A stretch of 64,000 bases of DNA from Pseudovibrio sp. Ad37 (GCF_001623075.1 NZ_LMCF01000026.1:105926-169925), one strand, 5' to 3'. Positions 26,965-36,343 are shown, numbered from the stretch's first letter. The notes: generated by a model from the sequence alone, not told the origin. Made by a program: numbers and translations.

Positions 26965-27346
26965 GGTCAGCCTCCCATACTCGGTAGAAGCCTACAGTAT
27001 CCCGTGCAAAAAGGGAGCCTGAATTTGGGGAGGGGAAGAGGTGAAACATCAAGGGCATAGCTCTGTCATAACCAAACATGGCCAAGCTTAAGCTGTCACC
27101 GCGCACCATTCTTTGCAATTCTTGCTATGTTTGCATCCCAAACGCCATGCCTTGAAAAAGCGCTGGCCTGCGAAGGGATGACAGCTCCGCAGACCAGCAA
27201 GGCACCCTTGGCGGCAATGCGGGGTGTATGCGCGTTCCGCCTCCGGCACCACAGCGGCTGGCACGCACGGCGCCAAACGCTCAAGCACAGTCGGTCTGCA
27301 CAGGCTCATCGCGGCAAAACACCCGCCACGACACCCATGCGGCCAT
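26965..27346. other. Gene-poor region
   Basis: About 380 bp with only short overlapping frames lacking ribosome-binding sites. No RNA gene was recognised. Confidence 0.5.
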
Positions 27347-27385
27347 CAAAAAAGCCGATTGCCTGAGATGATCAGGAACCGGCTT
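27347..27385 (-). terminator. Intrinsic terminator of the small minus-strand gene
   Basis: On the minus strand, AAGCCG pairs with CGGCTT around an inner CCTGA/TCAGG stem, and six T residues follow (27348-27353 on the plus strand are A). The stop codon of the gene at 27372 lies within the stem-loop. Confidence 0.7.
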
Positions 27386-27710
27386 TGTCTGGAAACACTA
27401 CTGTTTTGGTTATGGGCTGCGGCTGGTCGACCTGCTCCCGACCGTATTCCCGAAACCTGCTTTTGGGCATGGGAGAGGAATACGCGTCAATAATCTGTCC
27501 GCAGCTTTTTTGAAGAGCTTCCAAGCGGTCGCGGAAGGCATAATGCAAAGTGAACAAAGCATCCCGTTCACTGCTGTCCTGCATCCTCTCGCTCAGCAAC
27601 AGCTGCTGCATATAAGCAAGGTTCTGCAAATCAGATGCAGCGACGAGCACTTCGTCTATTTCATTTTGGAAAGTATTTGTGGCGCTACATGCGCAGAGGG
27701 AACTGGTCAT
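27372..27710 (-). CDS. Small hypothetical protein
   Basis: A 112-residue cytoplasmic protein, mostly helical, with two N-terminal cysteines (CAC). No family was recognised. It is treated as real because its ATG is preceded by AAGGGG with 7-nt spacing and because an intrinsic terminator overlaps its stop codon. It stands alone in a gene-poor stretch. Confidence 0.5.
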   Translation of the reverse strand: MTSSLCACSATNTFQNEIDEVLVAASDLQNLAYMQQLLLSERMQDSSERDALFTLHYAFRDRLEALQKSCGQIIDAYSSPMPKSRFREYGREQVDQPQPITKTVVFPDKAGS

Positions 27711-28213
27711 TTCAATGCCCCTTGTATACGGCAGTTGAAGGACCGCACGTCAAAAGGGCTTTCGACGACCCACTGGCGAGCGGGAGGTTCGAAACCTGAT
27801 ACAAGGCAGGCAGGTTTATTCCTTCCCGAAGGAAGTGTTGTATTCACCGTCCTCCCGCTCATAGCAAAGGGTTTGCGCCCTTCAGAAAAAAGGCACAAAA
27901 AATCCGCCATGTACGGGAGCGGTAACCGCTTGTATCGAGGTTTCGACGCCTCACACATGAATGTGAAATGAAACACTGCCCATGTCAAATCGGTAATTTA
28001 GGCAAGGGGTGTGGATTGGTGGAAAGAAAATCGTGAGTGGGATTTTGAGCACATTTGGCAAGAAGCCAGCTAACCAAAGCTAGCAGTAAAGTGGAGCCAC
28101 GTAACTATTTGTTTTATTTAATCTAACATTGAAGTCATGGTCTACTTAAGATATAAACTTATACGAGAATTTTCCTAAAATATGCAGCTAAAAGTTTGGG
28201 GTCTAGGGCGTAG
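27711..28213. other. Gene-poor region upstream of AIPR pseudogene
   Basis: About 500 bp whose right half becomes AT-rich. A T-arm-like GGAGGTTCGAAACCT stretch near 27785 is not part of a foldable tRNA. No convincing gene was found. Confidence 0.45.
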
Positions 28214-29916
28214 ATGAGCGTTATTCATGTAAATCAAATTGCATCAAAGATTGAAGGAATGTTTAGGCAGTATCTCGACCTTTCAGATCTGAATGAATCT
28301 GATGCTGAGTATGACACTAAGGTAAGATCTCGTTGCTTGGCCGCGTACGCTGTTTATTTAATTGGTGATGCAGATGAAAAGGCAGCAGCGGAAGCGGTAG
28401 TTGATGGAGGAGATGACAATGGTATTGATGCTGTGTACTACTCTTCGAACGCTAAAAAAATGACCTTAGTTCAATCTAAGTGGTCAAAAAATGGAACTGG
28501 TGAACCTGCAAGCAGTGACATCAGGAAGTTCAAAGATGGCGTTGTTGATCTCTTCAACATGGAGTTTGATCGTTTCAATGAGAAGTTGAGGGCAAAGCAA
28601 GTCTCAGTGAACGAAGCTTTGACTGCTTTCGATACGACTTTTGATGTGGTTTTGATACATACAGGCAATCAGCAATTAGGCGAGCATAGTATGCGCGTAA
28701 TTGAGGATCTACTTAAAGAAATGAATGAGACAGGCGACGAAAATAAAGAAGATATCTTGTCTTTTCAGTAATTAAATCAAGCTGTTATTCATTCTAGCCT
28801 TGCTAGTGGTATTGATGGCGAACCTATTGACTTGGAGATCGGTCTAGCACAATGGGGGAAAATAGATACACCTCATACGGCTTACTATGGCATGGTTGCC
28901 GGTGAAGAAGTCTCGAACTGGTGGACAACAACCGGTAAGAGGTTGTTTGCGCAAAATATAAGGCAAATGCTTGGATCAACTGAAGTAAATGAAGAAATTC
29001 GTAACACGTTAGAGACGAGCCCTGATAAGTTTTGGTACTTTAACAATGGAATAACTATTGTTGCTGACACAATCAGGAAATCTGCTGTTGGCGGAAACTC
29101 TCGAGAGCTTGGGTCATTCAAAGCTGCAAATATCAGTATAGTAAACGGCGCGCAAACAGTCAGTACAATTGGCCGATTTGCCGCCAATGAATTTAACAAC
29201 CTTGAAGATATAAAGGTTCCTGTTCGCCTTATTTCGCTTGAGGGAGCTGAAGATGGGTTTGGCGGGAACGTAACTAAAACAAATAACCGACAAAACAGAA
29301 TTGAAAATAGAGATTTTGTTTCCCAAGACCCGGAGCAAATACGGATCAGGAAAGAGCTTCTCATAGAAGATATCGATTATAACATTATAACATTATGAGA
29401 TCAGATGCATTTAAGCCGACAGAAAAATCGTTTGATCTTTCTGAAGCAACGATTGCATTGGCTTGTGTCAGCGGGGATGTTTCCCTCGCTGTTCAAGCTA
29501 AGAGGGAGATTGGTAAGTTTTATGAGAGTTTGTCCAAAGCACCATATCGAACAATTTTCAATCCAAAGGTGTCTGGCGTATTTGTATGGAACTCAGTCAG
29601 GGCCTTGCGCTTCATCGAAGCTATTATTTCAGGCGAAATTTCTAAGTTAGAAAAGAAGAGCGGAAAAGAATACGGACTCCTGGTACATGGAAATCGTATT
29701 ATCGCATTGATGGCGATGAAAGATTCTGGAGTTCAACAACTTGCCCGGGATTATGCTTATTGCGTGGATGAACAGCGTCTTTCAGGGTCTGTAATGTTAT
29801 CTATTCAAAAGATTAATAGCTTCATTCACGAAAAATACCCTGAAAAAGTGCTAGGAACACTCTTTAAGAATGTGTCCATCTGTAAGGAACTTTATCAGCA
29901 TTGCATGGAACATTGA
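28214..29916 (+). pseudogene. AIPR-family abortive-infection protein, broken twice
   Basis: The three segments together give about 564 residues, the normal length for AIPR (abortive infection phage resistance) proteins. Segment 1 (28214-28771) is the N-terminal part with the DGGDDNGIDAVYY and LVQSKW motifs, akin to the nuclease-like front of the family. It ends at an in-frame TAA (28769). The same frame continues and holds the core (NIRQMLG near 28960, FWYFNNGIT near 29035, IVNGAQTVSTIGRF near 29140, KTNNRQNRIENRDF near 29280). It then runs into TGA at 29396-29398 because of an 8-bp duplication. Segment 3 restores the C-terminal part after removing 8 bp. DNA is AT-rich compared with neighbours, consistent with an acquired defence gene that has decayed. 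Sequencing error is an alternative for either lesion. Confidence 0.85.
29376..29396 (+). repeat. 8-bp tandem duplication causing the AIPR frameshift
   Basis: A 21-bp tract has period 8 (unit TAACATTA at 29380-29387 and 29388-29395). Deleting one unit joins the two reading frames as ...DYNIMRSDAF..., giving a continuous protein. Confidence 0.9.
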
Positions 29917-30006
29917 GCGCGCTCAGATTCTTGAGTGCATCGACAGCGCTATCACACGGTCGGGTATGAGGTGCGACCACAAAGCTTCATTTTGCTGCTG
30001 CATTTT

Positions 30007-30044
30007 GGTTGAGATATGAGCACGGCGTTCCCTCATATCCAACC
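30007..30044. other. Strong unexplained stem-loop
   Basis: A 13-bp stem (GGTTG plus GATATGAG pairing with CTCATATC plus CAACC, one bulged A at 30012) encloses an 11-nt loop. It lies 90 bp after the AIPR remnant and 90 bp before the potassium channel. No T-tract follows on either strand. Confidence 0.6.
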
Positions 30045-30134
30045 TCCCAAATTTCACGGGCTAACCCACCCTTCAGATTTCCCATTCCTTAGCCTTCATT
30101 TGCGAAAATTGCCGCAAAAGTCAGGAAGGTAGAC

Positions 30135-30821
30135 GTGCAATCGAAGTCTATAAAGAATCTGTTTGAGTATCGGGTTGAGGTGTTTCTTTTCAGCCAGTTG
30201 CTGCTCATGTTCGGTGCTTTGATCTTACCGGGTCAGACGCTGGAAGCGCCGGTTTTTAACGTGTTTTACAGCTTCAATATAGCCACCGGCATGCTCATTA
30301 CGTTGAAGAGGAGGCAGTTTTTCAGGCTAGTCGCTGTTTTGCTCGGGTGTTCGCTGGTCCTGTCTTTTCTTGATACGCCGATCTTTCCAACAATCGACCC
30401 TTTGGTCCCGCAGATTGTGATCTTCTTTGCCTTTCATGCTGTGGTGGCCATCGTACTGATTGATGAGATGCTCAGGACATTTGAAGAAAACTACCGTGTC
30501 GTGCTGGGTGTTCTCAGCGGCTACATCTCCATCGGCATGGTCGCGTTCTTTCTCTTTATACTTATAGAGCATATGCAGCCGGGCTCTTTCAAAGGCCTGC
30601 CCATTGACAATGCTGAGACCCACTCGCAGGAGGAAGCACTCATGTACGCCGCGTTCATCACACTGATGACCATCGGCTACGGCGACATCGTACCGCTCAC
30701 ACCCATCGCCCGAAAGGCTGCGATCATTGTGGGTCTGGCAGGCCAGTTTTACATGGTCGTTCTCACCGCCATCATTGTCGGCAAGTTTTTAAAATACAGA
30801 CAGCCGAAAAAGAAGGGCTGA
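30135..30821 (+). CDS. Two-pore-type bacterial potassium channel (Ion_trans_2)
   Basis: A 228-residue inner-membrane protein with about six hydrophobic segments. The selectivity filter TIGYGDI lies near residue 178 between the last two, after a pore helix. There is no RCK/TrkA-N domain, so gating is not ligand-controlled through that route. The start is a GTG supported by AGGAAGG five nucleotides upstream. A role in potassium flux or membrane potential is inferred from the filter. Confidence 0.82.
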   Translation: MQSKSIKNLFEYRVEVFLFSQLLLMFGALILPGQTLEAPVFNVFYSFNIATGMLITLKRRQFFRLVAVLLGCSLVLSFLDTPIFPTIDPLVPQIVIFFAFHAVVAIVLIDEMLRTFEENYRVVLGVLSGYISIGMVAFFLFILIEHMQPGSFKGLPIDNAETHSQEEALMYAAFITLMTIGYGDIVPLTPIARKAAIIVGLAGQFYMVVLTAIIVGKFLKYRQPKKKG

Positions 30822-31013
30822 ACCTGTACAGGCCTACTGCAAAACGACGCCTGCAGCTCTTTACCAAAATGGCGCCCGCAGCCCCTTTAAAAAAATAAAG
30901 AATGAAAGCGACCCGTCTGATCCTGATTAAAGCTGAACGGGTTTCATTGGTGGTTATTAAGCGCAGCCTGTTTTAATTGCCCGGAAAAACCTGAGCCAAC
31001 CGGAAGGTCGCCC

Positions 31014-31334
31014 ATGCCAATGTTTTCCATGGACAATATGCGCAAGCTGAAGAAGTTCAGTTCTTTGGCAACCGGTAAAACCTGGAAGATGTTCATCGCC
31101 TTCAATGCAGAGGCCATGTCCGACGGGGTGATCTCCAAAAAAAACAAGCAGCTCATTTCACTGGCCGCTGCACTCACCACCCAATGCCCTTACTGTATCG
31201 AGATCCACCGTGAGAACGCCAAGGTCTGCGGCGCCACAGATGAAGAACTCGCCGAAGTCGTCTTCATCACCGCCGCCATCCGAGCCAGCAGTGCCATCAC
31301 CCACGGCACCCATATGATTGATCATGACGAATAG
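31014..31334 (+). CDS. AhpD-like carboxymuconolactone decarboxylase family protein
   Basis: A 106-residue protein of the AhpD/CMD core fold. The redox motif CPYC followed by IEIHRENA matches the AhpD-type CxxC...H active site. The family includes peroxidase-reducing disulfide proteins, and this short form is probably a thiol oxidoreductase acting as an oligomer. GGAAGG precedes the ATG. It is a monocistronic gene between the channel and uup. Confidence 0.8.
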   Translation: MPMFSMDNMRKLKKFSSLATGKTWKMFIAFNAEAMSDGVISKKNKQLISLAAALTTQCPYCIEIHRENAKVCGATDEELAEVVFITAAIRASSAITHGTHMIDHDE

Positions 31335-31397
31335 CAAAAGGGCAGGGGGATAAGTCAGGGGCTGAGCGTCAGCGGTACCACGCGATCAATTTCATAA

Positions 31398-31452
31398 AAA
31401 ACGCAAGTCTCTCGTAAATAACGCAAACCAACGCACAGAGTAACGCAAACCA
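31398..31452. repeat. Iterated ACGCAA motifs downstream of uup
   Basis: ACGCAA occurs at about 31400, 31421 and 31443, and the longer TAACGCAAACCA is repeated at 31419-31430 and 31441-31452. An extra ACGCA is at 31431. The spacing is about 21-22 bp, two helical turns. Confidence 0.6.
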
Positions 31453-31482
31453 AAAAAGGCTCCGGAACGCTCCGAAGCCTTT
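31452..31482 (-). terminator. Intrinsic terminator of uup
   Basis: An 11-bp stem with one mismatch (31456-31466 with 31471-31481) around a 4-nt loop is followed on the minus strand by six T residues. Confidence 0.85.
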
Positions 31483-31508
31483 CTTAAAATCATAAGTATA
31501 TGAGGAGC

Positions 31509-33329
31509 TTAGCCCTCATCGGCAAGCATCTCCAGCTCCAGCCACTCTTCTTCAAGCGCAGCAAGGTCCTCATGCAGTTTCCCAACAGCGGTCATCACTT
31601 TGTGAAAACGATCCGGATTGGAGCTGAACAGGTTCGGGTCCTCTAACTCCTTCTGGCCCTTAGTGATTTTCGCTTCCAGCTTTTCAATTTTACCCGGAAT
31701 GTCCTTTAGGCGATGCTGCTGCGTAAAATTGAGGCCGGACTTCTTAGGCTCTTGTCTTTTGGCAGCAGCAGGAGACTTATCCTCCTTCGCAGCACCGGAA
31801 GCCTTGTCGGCCTTGGCAACTTTACGCGCCTGCACACCTTCACCGCGCTGGCGCACCATGTCGGTGTAGCCACCCGCATATTCACCCCAATTGCCGCTCT
31901 CATCTTCCATCGTAATGATGCTGGTGCAGATGCGGTCAAGGAAGTCACGATCGTGGCTCACAAGCAGGACGGTGCCGGGATAATCAGAAATCAGCTCTTG
32001 CAACAGATCCAGTGTTTCAAGGTCCAGGTCGTTGGTCGGCTCATCAAGCACCATCAGGTTGGAAGGAGCAGCCAGCGCGCGCGCCAGCAGCAAGCGTCCC
32101 CGTTCCCCACCAGAAAGCACACGCACAGGGGTGCGCGCTTGTTCCGGCTTAAACAGGAAGTCCTTGAGATAACTCATGACATGCTTGGAGGTGTCGCCAA
32201 GAATAACCATGTCCCCGCTGCCACCCGTCATGGCATTGACGAGTGTGTCATTGGGGTCAAGCTTCTCGCGCTTCTGGTCCAGCGTGATCATCTGCAGGTT
32301 GGCGCCAAGGCGGATAGTGCCCGCATCCGGTGCAAGCTCGCCGGTCAGCATCTTCAGCAAGGTGGTCTTGCCAGCCCCGTTTGGCCCCACAAAGCCAATC
32401 CGGTCACCGCGCAAAATGCGGGTGGAGAAATCCTTGACGATCGGGCGCTCTTCGTAGGTCTTGCCAATGTGCTTGGCCTCAGAAACAAGCTTGCCGGAGA
32501 TATCCCCCTCAGTGGCAGCCATCTTCACACTGCCCTGCGGTCCTTTATGCTCCTTGCGCTGCTGACGCAAATCAGCCAGCTCCCGCACCCGCCGCATATT
32601 CCGCTTACGACGCGCAGTCACGCCATAAACCATCCAATGCTCTTCCTGCCGGATCTTCTCATTCAGCCGCGCTTGCTCTTTTTCTTCCTCTTCAAAAACC
32701 TTGTCCCGCCACTCTTCAAACTTGGCAAACCCCTGGTCCATACGGCGGGAGATACCCCTGTCGATCCAGTAGGTTACGCGGGACAGGTTCTCCAAAAAAC
32801 GACGGTCGTGCGAGATCAGAACAATGGCAGACTTCATCTGCTTAAGCTCAGATTCAAGCCATTCAATCACCGGAAGGTCCAGATGGTTGGTCGGTTCGTC
32901 CAGCAGCAAAATATCAGGCTCCGGCGCCAAAGCCCGCGCAATCGCCGCCCGCTTGGCTTCTCCGCCCGAAAGCGTATCCGGATCTTCCTCACCCGTTAAG
33001 CCTAAGATTTCTAATAGGTATTTGGCCCGATATTGATCATCACCAGGAGCCAGCCCACCTTCAGCATAGGCAAGAACTGTCGCATACCCCGAAAGATCCG
33101 GCTCCTGAGGCAAGTACCGGATCGTCCGCCCTGGCTGCAAAAAATACTCGCCCTTATCCGGCTCTGTTAATCCCGCAGCGATTTTCAGCAGTGTCGACTT
33201 GCCAGACCCGTTTCGACCAACTAAGCAGATCCGCTCGCCTTCCCCGACTTGTAGCTCTGTACCAGTCAGAAGAGGGGTCGTTCCAAAGTTAAGGTGTATG
33301 TCTCGCACATGAAGAAGCGGTGGCGCCAT
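31509..33329 (-). CDS. uup: ABC-F family ATPase Uup
   Basis: A 606-residue soluble tandem ABC ATPase. The first NBD has Walker A GRNGSGKST (about 37-45), LSGGEAKR and ILLLDEPTNHLD. A charged linker follows, and the second NBD has GPNGAGKTT, LSGGERGR and LMVLDEPTNDLD. A C-terminal coiled coil (about 525-600) rich in Lys and Glu is the Uup-type DNA- or ribosome-binding tail. Uup affects precise transposon excision and ribosome function. There are no membrane segments. Confidence 0.92.
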   Translation of the reverse strand: MAPPLLHVRDIHLNFGTTPLLTGTELQVGEGERICLVGRNGSGKSTLLKIAAGLTEPDKGEYFLQPGRTIRYLPQEPDLSGYATVLAYAEGGLAPGDDQYRAKYLLEILGLTGEEDPDTLSGGEAKRAAIARALAPEPDILLLDEPTNHLDLPVIEWLESELKQMKSAIVLISHDRRFLENLSRVTYWIDRGISRRMDQGFAKFEEWRDKVFEEEEKEQARLNEKIRQEEHWMVYGVTARRKRNMRRVRELADLRQQRKEHKGPQGSVKMAATEGDISGKLVSEAKHIGKTYEERPIVKDFSTRILRGDRIGFVGPNGAGKTTLLKMLTGELAPDAGTIRLGANLQMITLDQKREKLDPNDTLVNAMTGGSGDMVILGDTSKHVMSYLKDFLFKPEQARTPVRVLSGGERGRLLLARALAAPSNLMVLDEPTNDLDLETLDLLQELISDYPGTVLLVSHDRDFLDRICTSIITMEDESGNWGEYAGGYTDMVRQRGEGVQARKVAKADKASGAAKEDKSPAAAKRQEPKKSGLNFTQQHRLKDIPGKIEKLEAKITKGQKELEDPNLFSSNPDRFHKVMTAVGKLHEDLAALEEEWLELEMLADEG

Positions 33330-33715
33330 TAAGCTTGTCTTTCCAGATTCCCAAAACAGCGTATTTCAACGCTAGGGGTAGATTTACTGGTAGTGCTCTA
33401 CCACAAAAGAGCGAAGGTTAAAGTTTTTTGCCGCACCTGTGAAAAAAACGGGAGCTATAAATACCGGGCGTCATAGTGACGCGATTGCAAAAGATTCAGC
33501 AACGTAAGTTGAAAGATTATTTCTAATTTTAGTCTCAATTGGAAACAATGCTCCCATAATCGTTTATAATCTAAATAAGAGATTAAAATAATCTCCGATT
33601 ACGAGGAAATTTTGATCCCTCGACACTTGCTATAATAACGCAACAGTGAAATGTTGCGGGCAACTGCCAGTCTCCAAATCTGGCGGAATGTAACTTGAGG
33701 AGAGGGGAGATCTGC
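33330..33715. other. Promoter region of the opp operon
   Basis: A 386-bp AT-rich gap between divergent uup and oppA. It contains a small palindrome GCGTCA-TAG-TGACGC (33469-33483) and an extended -10 element nearer oppA. No gene was found. Confidence 0.55.
33628..33636 (+). promoter_or_regulatory. Extended -10 promoter element before oppA
   Basis: TGCTATAAT is a consensus extended -10, placed 79 bp before the oppA ATG. No good -35 lies at 17 bp, as is usual for extended -10 promoters. Confidence 0.45.
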
Positions 33716-35302
33716 ATGATCAAGTCCATTCGTATGTCAGCGCTAGCTGCAGCCCTTATTGCTGCTACTTCGCTATCTGCCGCGGCTGAAACCGTATACA
33801 ACCGTGGTAATTCCGCTGACCCAGAAACACTTGACCAGCATAAGACATCTACAACTTATGAAGCTCACATCCTGCGTGATCTTTATGAGGGTCTTGTTGC
33901 TTACAACGCGAAGGGTGAAATCATCCCCGGCGCGGCCGCAAGCTGGACTGTTTCTGACGATGGTCTGACATACACATTCAAGATGCGCGACGACGCAAAG
34001 TGGTCAAACGGCGATCCGGTTCTGGCTGGTGACTTCGTTTATTCCCTGCGCCGCATCATGAACCCAATGACCGGTGCGAAATACGCAAACGTTCTCTACC
34101 CTATCCTGAATTCTGAAGCCGTTAACAAAGGCGACATGGAAGGTGAGAAGCTCGGCGTTAAAGCAATTGATGACAAGACCCTTGAAATCAAGCTGCACGC
34201 TCCAACTCCTTACTTCATCCAGCTTCTGGCGCACCAGTCCGGTCTTCCGGTACACCCTGCATCCGTTGAAAAGTTCGGTACTGACTTTGTAAAGCCAGAC
34301 AACATCGTTACCAACGGCGCATTCGTACTGTCCAGCTTCGTACCAAACGATGCAGTGACCGCAACGAAGAACCCATACTTCCATGATGCAGCAAACGTTG
34401 CTCTGGATGCAGTTAAGTACTATCCGACTGAAGACCGTGGTGCAGCTCTCCGCCGTTTCCAGGCTGGCGAACTGGACACCAACAACGATGCTCCACTGGA
34501 GCAGATTGACTTTATTCGTGGCACTTTGGGTAATCAGTTTAAAGTCGCACCATATCTCGGCAACTACTACTATGCGCTGAACCATGAATCCGAAGCTATG
34601 AAAGACCCTGATATACGTCAGGCTCTGTCCATGGCGATCGACCGTGAATTCCTTGCAGAAGACATCTGGGGTGGCACCATGGTTGCTGCTTACTCCCTCG
34701 TGCCTCCGGGAATCGACAACTACGGCGAACCAGCTTACGCTCCTTGGGCAGACACTGATCTGCTCGACCGTGAGGAAGAAGCTAAGAAGATTCTTGAATC
34801 CAAAGGTTACAACCAGAGCAACCCTCTGAAGGTTGAGATCCGTTACAACACCTCTGAGAATCACAAGAACACTGCTGTTGCAATTGCAGACATGTGGAAG
34901 CCTCTTGGCGTTGAAGTGTCCATGTTGAACACTGACACCAAGACCCACTACGCACACCTGCGTGATCGTGGTGACTTCGATGTTGCTCGCGCTGGTTGGG
35001 TTGGCGATTACTCAGACCCTCAGAACTTCCTGTTCCTGACTGAAAGCGACAACACAGGCTTCAACTACGCTCGCTACGACAACCCTGAGTACGATGGACT
35101 TATGGACGAAGCAGCGATAACTGTTGACCTTGAAAAGCGTGCAGCAATCCTGAAGAAAGCAGAAACGATCTTTATGCGTGATCTGCCATTCCTGCCTTTG
35201 ATGTACTACGGCTCCAAGAACCTTGTTTCTGATAAGGTTTCCGGTTTCGAAACCAACCTGTTGGACGTGCATCCAAGCCGCTTCGTCAAGATTAACAAGT
35301 AA
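33716..35302 (+). CDS. oppA: Oligopeptide ABC transporter substrate-binding protein
   Basis: A 528-residue periplasmic SBP_bac_5 protein. The signal peptide cleaves near residue 24 (SAAA-E). The mature N-terminus YNRGNSADPETLDQHKTST is OppA-like, and the ALSMAIDREFLAEDIWGG helix near residue 305 is typical. The start at 33716 follows a GAGGAGAGGGG purine tract. It heads the opp operon and is separated from oppB by a long hairpin that probably keeps its transcript in excess. The peptide size preference is unknown. Confidence 0.92.
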   Translation: MIKSIRMSALAAALIAATSLSAAAETVYNRGNSADPETLDQHKTSTTYEAHILRDLYEGLVAYNAKGEIIPGAAASWTVSDDGLTYTFKMRDDAKWSNGDPVLAGDFVYSLRRIMNPMTGAKYANVLYPILNSEAVNKGDMEGEKLGVKAIDDKTLEIKLHAPTPYFIQLLAHQSGLPVHPASVEKFGTDFVKPDNIVTNGAFVLSSFVPNDAVTATKNPYFHDAANVALDAVKYYPTEDRGAALRRFQAGELDTNNDAPLEQIDFIRGTLGNQFKVAPYLGNYYYALNHESEAMKDPDIRQALSMAIDREFLAEDIWGGTMVAAYSLVPPGIDNYGEPAYAPWADTDLLDREEEAKKILESKGYNQSNPLKVEIRYNTSENHKNTAVAIADMWKPLGVEVSMLNTDTKTHYAHLRDRGDFDVARAGWVGDYSDPQNFLFLTESDNTGFNYARYDNPEYDGLMDEAAITVDLEKRAAILKKAETIFMRDLPFLPLMYYGSKNLVSDKVSGFETNLLDVHPSRFVKINK

Positions 35303-35317
35303 TCTTTAACGCGACAG

Positions 35318-35358
35318 AAAATGCCAGTCATGCAGGATAGCTCATGGCTGGCATTTTT
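35318..35358 (+). terminator. Attenuator-like stem-loop between oppA and oppB
   Basis: A 15-bp stem (35318-35332 with 35343-35357, one G-U pair) around a 10-nt loop ends in a T run (35354-35358). It would partly stop transcription after oppA and protect its 3' end. Confidence 0.75.
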
Positions 35359-35407
35359 GTGAACTATCGGTAAATAAAAACGATAAACAACTGGAGAAGC
35401 AAGGCCC

Positions 35408-36331
35408 ATGTTACGCTATGTCCTGAGCAGATTGCTCAGCGCGATACCGACCTTGTTCTTGATCATTACGATTTCCTTCTTCCTTATGCGCGTAGCGCCA
35501 GGTGGTCCGTTCGATCTGGAACGTCCATTGGAAGCAAAGGTTATGGAGAATCTGAACAAGATCTACAATTTGGACAAATCTCTTTGGGAGCAGTACCTCA
35601 TTTATCTCAAGAGCGTATTGTCCGGTGATTTCGGTCCAAGTTTCTTCTTCCGAGATTTCTCGATCAATGAACTTTTCGCCCAAAGTCTTCCAATCTCCAT
35701 GCAGCTCGGTCTTTCTGCACTGGCTCTTGCCCTGGCTGTTGGTGGGTTTTTGGGGGTTATCGCAGCGCTGCGCCAGAATAAAGGCGTCGATTACTCTGTG
35801 ATGGCCGTTGCGACACTCGGGGTGACCATCCCGAACTTTGTTGTGGCACCAATTCTGACACTCATACTGGGTGTGCATTTTGGCTGGCTTCCTGTCGGGG
35901 GCTGGGGCGGTGGCGCCTTCGCCAACATGGTTCTGCCTGTCGTAACGCTGGCTCTTCCGCAGATTGCAGTTGTTGCCCGTTTGACCCGTGGTTCAATGAT
36001 TGAAGCACTGCGTTCCAACCATGTCCGCACAGCACGCGCTTATGGCCTGTCCGGATACACCGTCGTTGTCATTCACGCTCTGCGTGGTGCCATCCTGCCG
36101 GTTGTGTCCTACCTCGGCCCTGCAGCGGCTGCATTGCTGACCGGTTCCGTCGTTATCGAAACCATCTTCGGTATCCCGGGTATTGGCCGCTACTTCGTAC
36201 AAGGCGCTCTGAACCGTGACTACACACTCGTAATGGGTACTGTCGTAGTCGTCGCTTGTTTCGTCATTATCTTCAACCTCATCGTGGATCTGCTCTATGC
36301 AATGCTTGATCCTCGTGTGCGTTTTGACTGA
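35408..36331 (+). CDS. oppB: Oligopeptide ABC transporter permease OppB
   Basis: A 307-residue inner-membrane permease (BPD_transp_1) with six helices. It starts with the conserved LRYVLSRLLSAIPTLFLI and has the EAA-type loop EALRSNHVRTARAYGLSG, followed by the GSVVIETIFGIPGIG motif. It is the partner of OppC in the peptide channel. The spacing to oppC is 12 bp. Confidence 0.92.
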   Translation: MLRYVLSRLLSAIPTLFLIITISFFLMRVAPGGPFDLERPLEAKVMENLNKIYNLDKSLWEQYLIYLKSVLSGDFGPSFFFRDFSINELFAQSLPISMQLGLSALALALAVGGFLGVIAALRQNKGVDYSVMAVATLGVTIPNFVVAPILTLILGVHFGWLPVGGWGGGAFANMVLPVVTLALPQIAVVARLTRGSMIEALRSNHVRTARAYGLSGYTVVVIHALRGAILPVVSYLGPAAAALLTGSVVIETIFGIPGIGRYFVQGALNRDYTLVMGTVVVVACFVIIFNLIVDLLYAMLDPRVRFD

Positions 36332-36343
36332 GGACTCGAATTT

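Noticed and set aside
27785..27800. T-arm-like GGAGGTTCGAAACCT suggesting a tRNA
   Set aside because: No acceptor, D-arm or anticodon arm can be folded around it.
27510..27971. 153-codon plus-strand frame
   Set aside because: It overlaps the better supported minus-strand gene and shows no motif; probably a shadow.
28832..29398. Treating the middle AIPR segment as a separate gene
   Set aside because: It is in the same frame as the upstream segment and begins without a ribosome-binding site, so it is part of one broken gene.
31713..32999. 428-codon plus-strand frame across uup
   Set aside because: It is antisense to a clear ABC-F gene and is His/Arg-rich in the manner of shadow frames.
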